From NCBI RefSeq assembly GCF_000213555.1, contig NZ_GL891991.1, positions 94,148-105,913 on the forward strand: 11,766 nucleotides of DNA. The letters run 5' to 3'. A program made the translations under genes and the position numbers. Origin of the DNA: Dysgonomonas gadei ATCC BAA-286. GTDB lineage: Bacteria > Bacteroidota > Bacteroidia > Bacteroidales > Dysgonomonadaceae. Below, one piece after another: positions 7,361-11,766 of this stretch (positions within the stretch are counted from its first letter, which is position 1; each line of letters opens with the position of its first letter). Below the pieces are notes generated by a model. The model was given only the letters and a program-made list of their open reading frames with translations. It was not told where the DNA came from and ran no database searches.

Positions 7361-9628
7361 ATGAGATCGAATTTTAATCGCATTGCAAAAACAATCTGTT
7401 TGGGTATCATCTCAGGCGCTTTGTTTTATTCATGTAATGAACCGGAAAAAGACTCGGAACTTATAAATCTTACCCAGTATGTCGATCCTTATATCGGGAC
7501 CGGTGACCATGGGCATGTATTTGTAGGAGCCGACGTTCCGTTCGGATTGGTACAATTAGGTCCTACAAACTTTTCTCAGGGCTGGGACTGGTGTTCGGGT
7601 TATCATATCACCGATTCCACAATTATCGGATTCGGACATATGCACCTGAGTGGTACGGGAATAGGTGACCTTGGTGATATCGGCTTTATGCCGGCTACCG
7701 GCGATGTAAAGCTTACACGGGGAAATCTGAAAGATCCTAAATCGGGGATTTATTCATTATTCAGAAGGGAAACTGAAAAAGTGAAACCCGGTTATTATGC
7801 AGTACACCTCGACAGGTTCAATGTCGATGTGGAACTGACAGCAACTAAAAGAGTCGGTTTTCATAAATATACGTTCCCTCAGTCCGACTCGTCGAAAATT
7901 ATTATCGACCTGCAGCATGGTATAGGCTGGGATGCCCCCGTGGAAGGTTATCTGACACAAGAGAATGATTCTGTCATATCGGGTTACCGCTATTCGAAAG
8001 GCTGGGCTAATGACCAAAAGGTTTTCTTCACAGCTGTTTTTTCCAAGCCTATGAAGGGTTTTGTTGTTTCGGATACTACTGCTGTGCAGGAAGGCAATAC
8101 GATAAAAGCGACAAGGGCCTACGGACAGGTATTGTTCGATACAAAGGATAAAGAGAATATATTTGTAAAAGTGGCCTTGTCTCCGGTAAGTATAGATAAT
8201 GCAAAACTGAATATGCAGGCTGAACTTTCAGGCTGGGATTTTGAGAAGACTGTTGCCGATGCTGACAAAGCATGGAACGAAGAGCTGAACAAAATCATTA
8301 TTACAACGGACAACGAGCAAACTAAGCGTACATTCTATACAGCACTTTATCATACAATGATAGCACCTTCCGAATTCTGTGACGTGAATAACGATTACAG
8401 AGGTTCTGACGGACAAATGCATGAGAAAGGCGCATTTAAGAATTACACCACATTCTCGTTGTGGGATACATATCGTGCTGCTCATCCGTTGATGTCGATC
8501 ATACATCCGGAAAAGATGAACGATATTGTCAATACGATGTTGACAATATATAAGCAGCAGGGCAAATTGCCTGTATGGCATCTGATGGGTTGCGAGACCG
8601 ATTGCATGGTGGGCAATCCGGGTATTTCGGTTGTAGCCGATGCTATAATGAAAGGTTATGACGGCTTTGATAAAGAACTGGCATTCGAAGCAATGAAGAA
8701 TTCTGCGATGCTCGATGAAAGAGGCCTGAAGTACCTGAAAGAATACGGCTATATCCCTTACGATAAAGGAGAGAGTGAAGGTCTATCGAAATGTATGGAA
8801 TATGCTATCGCTGACTGGAGTATAGCCCAGGTGGCTCAAAAAATGGGTAAGACAGAAGATTATGACTACTTCCTGAAACGGAGTAAATCCTATACACACT
8901 ATTTCGATAAATCGGTAGGATTCATGAGAGGCCTGTCGTCTGACGGTAAGTTCAGGACTCCTTTCAATCCATTCGAGTCAGTTCACCGTGACAATGATTA
9001 TACAGAGGGTAATGCATGGCAGTACACATGGCTGGTGCCGCACGATCTGAAAGGGCTTGTGGACCTGTTCGGCAGCAAAGAAACGTTTGTTCAGAAGCTC
9101 GATTCCCTGTTTGTCGTAGAGGGTTCGCTGGGAGAGCACGCATCTCCGGATATCAGTGGGCTGATAGGTCAATATGCTCATGGAAACGAGCCTAGCCACC
9201 ATATCCTGTATATATATCCTTACATCGGTCAATCGTGGAAGACTGCCGATAAGGTACGTCAGGTAATGTCGGAACTTTATCACGACCAACCCGCCGGACT
9301 TTCAGGAAATGAGGATGTAGGCCAGATGTCGGCATGGTATGTATTGTCCGCTCTGGGTTTTTATCAGGTTGAGCCTGCCGGAGGTAAATATATTTTCGGA
9401 AGTCCCGTTATAAATGAAGCAACCGTTAAGGTGAAAGACGGCAAGACTTTCAGAATTGTAGCAAAAGATAATAGTGTAGCCAATAAATACATACAGAGTG
9501 TGACTCTCAACGGCAAAGACTATGATAAGTTCTATATAGACTTTAAAGATATAGAAGCCGGAGGTACATTGGAGTTCGTGATGGGAGACAAACCGTCCGA
9601 AACCTGGGGTACAAAAGGTGAAATATAA
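7361..9628 (+). CDS. GH92 family alpha-mannosidase, putative lipoprotein
   Basis: This 755-residue enzyme belongs to glycoside hydrolase family 92, calcium-dependent inverting exo-alpha-mannosidases that trim mannose from N-glycans and mannans. The signal peptide ends in FYSC with probable lipidation at Cys25, placing the enzyme on the periplasmic or outer face. The N-terminal beta-sandwich domain shows YVDPYIGTGDHGHVFVGADV, PFGLVQLGP and GFGHMHLSGTG (about residues 40-105). The catalytic (alpha/alpha) barrel carries W406-HLMGCETDCM, TEGNAWQYTW (548-557, with Glu549 the likely general acid), HGNEPSHH (607-614) and GNEDVGQMSAWY (649-660, with Asp652 the likely part of the base pair). The length is normal for the family. 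The gene follows the susCD terminator and ends at tandem terminators, so it is probably monocistronic. The linkage cleaved (alpha-1,2, -1,3, -1,4 or -1,6) cannot be assigned; family membership is firm. Confidence 0.95.
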   Translation: MRSNFNRIAKTICLGIISGALFYSCNEPEKDSELINLTQYVDPYIGTGDHGHVFVGADVPFGLVQLGPTNFSQGWDWCSGYHITDSTIIGFGHMHLSGTGIGDLGDIGFMPATGDVKLTRGNLKDPKSGIYSLFRRETEKVKPGYYAVHLDRFNVDVELTATKRVGFHKYTFPQSDSSKIIIDLQHGIGWDAPVEGYLTQENDSVISGYRYSKGWANDQKVFFTAVFSKPMKGFVVSDTTAVQEGNTIKATRAYGQVLFDTKDKENIFVKVALSPVSIDNAKLNMQAELSGWDFEKTVADADKAWNEELNKIIITTDNEQTKRTFYTALYHTMIAPSEFCDVNNDYRGSDGQMHEKGAFKNYTTFSLWDTYRAAHPLMSIIHPEKMNDIVNTMLTIYKQQGKLPVWHLMGCETDCMVGNPGISVVADAIMKGYDGFDKELAFEAMKNSAMLDERGLKYLKEYGYIPYDKGESEGLSKCMEYAIADWSIAQVAQKMGKTEDYDYFLKRSKSYTHYFDKSVGFMRGLSSDGKFRTPFNPFESVHRDNDYTEGNAWQYTWLVPHDLKGLVDLFGSKETFVQKLDSLFVVEGSLGEHASPDISGLIGQYAHGNEPSHHILYIYPYIGQSWKTADKVRQVMSELYHDQPAGLSGNEDVGQMSAWYVLSALGFYQVEPAGGKYIFGSPVINEATVKVKDGKTFRIVAKDNSVANKYIQSVTLNGKDYDKFYIDFKDIEAGGTLEFVMGDKPSETWGTKGEI

Positions 9629-9633
9629 GATAT

Positions 9634-9665
9634 AAAATCCCTTTTACACATCATAGGGATTTTTA
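9634..9665 (+). terminator. First of two tandem terminators after the GH92 gene
   Basis: AAAATCCCT (9634-9642) pairs perfectly with AGGGATTTT (9655-9663) over a 12-base loop. The 3' arm ends in a T-run continuing TTATT. It begins five bases after the GH92 stop codon. Confidence 0.75.
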
Positions 9666-9674
9666 TTAAGGGTG

Positions 9675-9712
9675 AAGCCGCCAGAAGTGATTCTCGCGGC
9701 TTTGATTTTTTT
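9675..9712 (+). terminator. Second tandem terminator after the GH92 gene
   Basis: AAGCCGC (9675-9681) pairs with GCGGCTT (9696-9702). After one C/C mismatch, AGAA (9683-9686) pairs with TTCT (9691-9694), capped by the GNRA-type tetraloop GTGA. The stem is followed by TGATTTTTTT on the plus strand. It is stronger than the first hairpin and isolates the GH92 unit from the convergent ung gene. Confidence 0.8.
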
Positions 9713-9768
9713 AAATTCATTAATACCTGAAAATGGTATAGCAGAAATCAACAATGCATTAATGAATC

Positions 9769-9787
9769 AACAGGCTTATCTCCTGTT
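9769..9787 (-). terminator. Weak candidate terminator for ung
   Basis: AACAGG (9769-9774) pairs with CCTGTT (9782-9787) across a seven-base loop. On the minus strand it lies 17 bases after the ung stop and is followed by TTGATTCATT, only moderately T-rich. No better minus-strand hairpin is visible between ung and the GH92 terminators. Confidence 0.3.
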
Positions 9788-9804
9788 ATATGTTATTAAC
9801 ACAT

Positions 9805-10467
9805 CTACCACTCAATTGGTTCAATTCCTTTCGATTTCAGATATTTATTTGCTTCACTGAAGTGATTATTTCCAAAGAATCCGTTGTGCGCGGATAATGG
9901 AGATGGGTGTACAGATTTTAATACGAGATGTTTATTTGCATCTATGAATGCTGCTTTTTTCTGGGCATAAGCACCCCATAGGATAAATACGATATTTTCA
10001 CGCCCTTCTGCCAATTTATGTATGGCAGCGTCGGTAAACGCTTCCCAACCTTTTTTCTGGTGCGACCCGGCCATATGTGCCTGTACGGTCAGTGTAGCAT
10101 TGAGAAGCAGTACACCCTGATTTGCCCAGCGTGTCAGATTACCCGATCTGGGAACAGGGATTCCCATGTCACGGTTTATTTCTTTGAAGATATTTACCAG
10201 AGAGGGAGGGGCGGGCATACCATCAGGTACTGAAAAGGACAAGCCGTGTGCCTGACCGTCGTTATGATACGGATCTTGCCCGAGAATGACCACTTTTACC
10301 TTATCGAATGGAGTGTGTTCGAAAGCGTTGAATATTAATTTCGCAGGAGGGAATATTTGTTTTGTACGGTATTCATTTCTTACAAAATCAGTTAGTTTTA
10401 CAAAGTAGTCTTTGTCGAATTCATCTATCAACTGTTCTTTCCAGCTTTCCTCTATTTTTACATCCAT
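9805..10467 (-). CDS. ung: Uracil-DNA glycosylase (family 1)
   Basis: This 220-residue cytoplasmic enzyme removes uracil from DNA by cleaving the N-glycosidic bond, starting base-excision repair. The family 1 motifs are complete: the water-activating loop GQDPYH at residues 63-68 with catalytic Asp65, the uracil-contacting LLNATLTV with Asn123, and the DNA-intercalation loop HPSPLSAH at 187-194 with catalytic His187. The length matches bacterial Ung proteins (about 220-230). The ATG at 10467 gives the expected N-terminus (SWKEQLIDEF). It converges on the GH92 gene and is unrelated to the PUL. A possible -7 element, TATCTTTA, lies about 65 bases upstream on the minus strand. Confidence 0.97.
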   Translation of the reverse strand: MDVKIEESWKEQLIDEFDKDYFVKLTDFVRNEYRTKQIFPPAKLIFNAFEHTPFDKVKVVILGQDPYHNDGQAHGLSFSVPDGMPAPPSLVNIFKEINRDMGIPVPRSGNLTRWANQGVLLLNATLTVQAHMAGSHQKKGWEAFTDAAIHKLAEGRENIVFILWGAYAQKKAAFIDANKHLVLKSVHPSPLSAHNGFFGNNHFSEANKYLKSKGIEPIEW

Positions 10468-10530
10468 AATTCGTCGGTTAGTTTTATGTTAGATACTAAG
10501 TAACTGTTTAAATTAACAAATTGCCGGGTA

Positions 10531-10538
10531 TAAAGATA
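10531..10538 (-). promoter_or_regulatory. Possible -7 element for ung
   Basis: On the minus strand this reads TATCTTTA, one mismatch from the Bacteroidetes consensus TAnnTTTG. No TTTG box sits at the right distance upstream, so the call rests on position and one box only. Transcription would begin near 10524, giving a leader of about 57 bases. Confidence 0.3.
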
Positions 10539-10714
10539 CAATTTTTGTGATGTAGTCCGATAAAAATAAATCATGGATTAGGGTAAACGAAATATGTATT
10601 TTTATGTTGAAAGTTTATCTATGCTATTTTTAAGTGTACTAGTAGATAGTATACCAGAAAAGGGAGTTCTACTATATAACTTAATTTTGGAAACGTTCTT
10701 TGAAGTATTGTAGA

Positions 10715-10757
10715 AAGTGAAAAACGAAAAGTGATAAATATTTTTCGTTTTTCACTT
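10715..10757. repeat. Perfect 16-bp inverted repeat, AT-rich
   Basis: AAGTGAAAAACGAAAA (10715-10730) is the exact reverse complement of 10742-10757, with an 11-base spacer. On either strand the arm ends without a dedicated T-run outside the stem, so it is not a standard terminator. It could be a binding site, a transcription stop of unusual form, or the remains of a repeat. Confidence 0.65.
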
Positions 10758-10801
10758 ACTAATTGTTTTCTGTGTTTCCTTTGTTACTTTTTTGGAAAAC
10801 T

Positions 10802-10853
10802 GTAGGGGGGGGCGGAAAATATTTGGCTCCGCCGATTTTCAATTCGCCCCTAC
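10802..10853. repeat. Hairpin with a run of eight Gs
   Basis: GTAGGGG (10802-10808) pairs with CCCCTAC (10847-10853), and inside it GGCGG (10811-10815) pairs with CCGCC (10829-10833). The left arm contains an uninterrupted G8 tract (10805-10812), prone to slippage in replication or sequencing. No gene reads through it. Confidence 0.5.
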
Positions 10854-11034
10854 TCGTATCTTGTAACAAAGTTGTCAGATATGTCAGATTTTAATAATAA
10901 TGCGAATCAGTAGTTGAGATTTAATGTTCTATTTTTTTATGCTCCACTTCGTTCCACCTAAACGTTCATTTTGGCATTGCCCAAAACGAACCAAAAGGCT
11001 AGCGCTTCGTTCCTCGGCGACCCAAAACCGTTTT

Positions 11035-11085
11035 GACGGCTGAATCAAACATACGGGCTATCGCCCCGTTTGATTCTACGCCGTC
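11035..11085. repeat. Local hairpin in the left arm of the large palindromic element
   Basis: GACGGC (11035-11040) pairs with GCCGTC (11080-11085), and directly inside it GAATCAAAC (11042-11050) pairs with GTTTGATTC (11068-11076). The two stems stack with small bulges. An inner GGG/CCC can extend the helix. Confidence 0.6.
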
Positions 11086-11235
11086 TGCAACGGATTGGGT
11101 ACCCCGCCTGCGTCACTAATGCGCAAGGGCTGGCGCACGCGGAGCTAAAGCCTGAAAAATCTCTGTCTTGTCGCCGCATCGCGGTAACGGCCTCATTCCG
11201 CAGGCGGGGTACCCAATCCGTAAAGCGGAGGTGTA

Positions 11236-11304
11236 GGGCAAAATAGGGTAGCTGCTATACACGGCTGATAATCCGGCTAAAAATGATTCCGTATTATTTT
11301 GCCC
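11236..11304. repeat. Local hairpin in the right arm of the large palindromic element
   Basis: GGGCAAAATA (11236-11245) is the exact reverse complement of TATTTTGCCC (11295-11304). GCGG (11225-11228) and CCGC (11307-11310) can extend the stem beyond a bulge. The loop is about 49 bases. Confidence 0.55.
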
Positions 11305-11481
11305 CACCGCAGCTGCGGTTTTGGGTCGCCGGAGGATGCAGCCTTGATTTTTTGTTTCGTTTTGCATCAAGGCAAAATGAAAAACAAGCCGATAGGCGCG
11401 TTAGATAAAATAGAACAATATTATACTACAATAATTACTTTAACTACTGATTGGAATTAATACATAGTTAACGTATGTAAC

Positions 11482-11766
11482 TTAGCTGGCAAGGAACATT
11501 TCAATATCCTCCTCAACAGAAGAGATACCTCCGATTCCGAAATTCTCAACCAATACTTTCGCTACATTCGGAGAAAGGAATCCCGGAAGAGTTGGTCCGA
11601 GATGTATATTCTTCACTCCCAGATGAAGCAAAGCTAGTAATACTATCACCGCTTTTTGCTCATACCATGCTATATTGAAAGCGATAGGCAGATCGTTAAT
11701 ATCTTCCAGTCCGAATACTTCTTTCAGCTTGAGAGCGATAACTGCCAATGAATAGCTATCGTTACA
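11482..11766 (-). CDS. hcp: Hybrid-cluster protein (hydroxylamine/NO reductase), C-terminal part, cut by the window edge
   Basis: The last 94 residues of Hcp, normally about 540-550 residues, are present; the rest lies beyond the right edge, so the in-window TTG at 11748 is not the real start. Hcp carries a cubane and a hybrid Fe-S-O cluster and reduces nitric oxide or hydroxylamine in the cytoplasm under nitrosative stress in anaerobes. The fragment opens CNDSYSLAVIALKLKEVF, whose Cys is one of the family's hybrid-cluster ligands, continues with AWYEQKAVIVLLALLHLG, whose Glu (codon 11659-11661) is another, and ends LGPTLPGFLSPNVAKVLVEN followed by FGIGGISSVEEDIEMFLAS. The reading frame is intact up to the TAA at 11482. 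No good terminator separates it from the palindromic element downstream. Confidence 0.93.
   Translation of the reverse strand, partial: CNDSYSLAVIALKLKEVFGLEDINDLPIAFNIAWYEQKAVIVLLALLHLGVKNIHLGPTLPGFLSPNVAKVLVENFGIGGISSVEEDIEMFLAS

Larger units (their letters stand above)
10905..11452. repeat. Large GC-richer element made of nested inverted repeats (about 550 bp)
   Basis: At least five inverted-repeat pairs nest around one centre. They are AATCAGTAGTT (10905-10915 with 11442-11452), TGTTCTATTTT (10925-10935 with 11407-11417), an imperfect 22-bp pair (10967-10988 with 11358-11379, about 16 of 22 matching), CGGCGACCCAAAACCG (11015-11030 with 11316-11331), and a perfect 23-bp pair (11090-11112 with 11199-11221). 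Secondary hairpins lie within the arms: 11035-11085, 11236-11304 and 11341-11373, plus the palindrome ACCGCAGCTGCGGT at 11306-11319. No transposase and no clear target-site duplication are visible. It resembles a MITE-like or dispersed palindromic repeat; a structured RNA is the alternative. Confidence 0.7.
10468..11481. other. About 1 kb intergenic region without a convincing protein gene, rich in inverted repeats
   Basis: No frame here looks like a real protein; the longest, 11116-11370 on the minus strand, runs through inverted-repeat arms and a 14-bp palindrome and has no recognisable domain. From 10540 to 10710 the sequence is plain AT-rich, with only a 7-bp inverted repeat (TAGTAGA 10640-10646, TCTACTA 10668-10674). 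Three structured stretches follow and are listed separately: 10715-10757, 10802-10853 and 10905-11452. The last is clearly richer in G+C than its surroundings. Confidence 0.75.

Noticed and set aside
9672..9860. Plus-strand 62-codon open frame after the GH92 gene
   Set aside because: It covers the second tandem terminator and the 3' end of ung on the opposite strand, and shows no protein-like features.
11116..11370. Minus-strand 84-codon open frame in the palindromic element
   Set aside because: It runs through two inverted-repeat arms and a 14-bp palindrome, has no recognisable domain, and its composition is explained by the GC-richer repeat. It is more likely a by-product of the element than a protein.
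10905..11452. CRISPR array or integron reading of the repeat-rich region
   Set aside because: The repeats are inverted and nested, with no regularly spaced direct repeats, and no cas or integrase gene is present.
11463..11477. ACATA/TATGT hairpin as the hcp terminator
   Set aside because: The stem is only five A/T-rich pairs and no T-run follows on the minus strand, so it is not convincing.

Overview
The window looks like a chromosomal segment from a Bacteroidales (Bacteroidota) bacterium. It is AT-rich and its genes lack Shine-Dalgarno sequences. It has a FecI-like sigma factor, a FecR anti-sigma factor and a SusC/SusD pair, an arrangement typical of that phylum, and one recognisable Bacteroidetes-type -7 box (TAAATTTG at 7220). 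The genus cannot be fixed from the sequence alone; Dysgonomonas, Parabacteroides or Bacteroides would all fit.

Positions 112-9628 form a compact glycan-acquisition locus (a polysaccharide utilization locus, PUL), all on the + strand. It holds an ECF sigma factor (112-675), its FecR-type membrane anti-sigma factor (754-1719), a SusC-like TonB-dependent transporter with an N-terminal STN signalling domain (2021-5410), its SusD-like surface lipoprotein (5429-7042), and a GH92 family alpha-mannosidase lipoprotein (7361-9628). The likely working model has glycan binding at SusCD signal through the STN domain to FecR. FecR then releases the sigma factor to switch on susCD, and GH92 trims alpha-mannosides. 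The GH92 suggests a mannose-containing glycan such as an N-glycan or mannan, which is an inference. A strong terminator lies between susD and the GH92 gene, followed by a candidate promoter, so the GH92 gene is probably its own transcription unit. Two tandem terminators close it.

The 300-base leader between fecR and susC carries a hairpin with a T-run on the minus strand only. This is the layout expected of the end of a small antisense RNA running against the susC leader, like the DonS-type repressor RNAs of Bacteroides PULs. It is the most interesting regulatory candidate here.

The right part holds two housekeeping genes on the minus strand: uracil-DNA glycosylase ung (9805-10467), convergent with the GH92 gene, and the 3' end of hcp (hybrid-cluster protein, 11482 to the window edge). 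Between them lies about 1 kb without a convincing gene. It contains a 16-bp perfect AT-rich inverted repeat, a hairpin with a run of eight Gs, and a roughly 550-bp GC-richer element built from at least five nested inverted-repeat pairs, including a perfect 23-bp pair. That element is probably a non-autonomous mobile or dispersed repeat, or a highly structured RNA.
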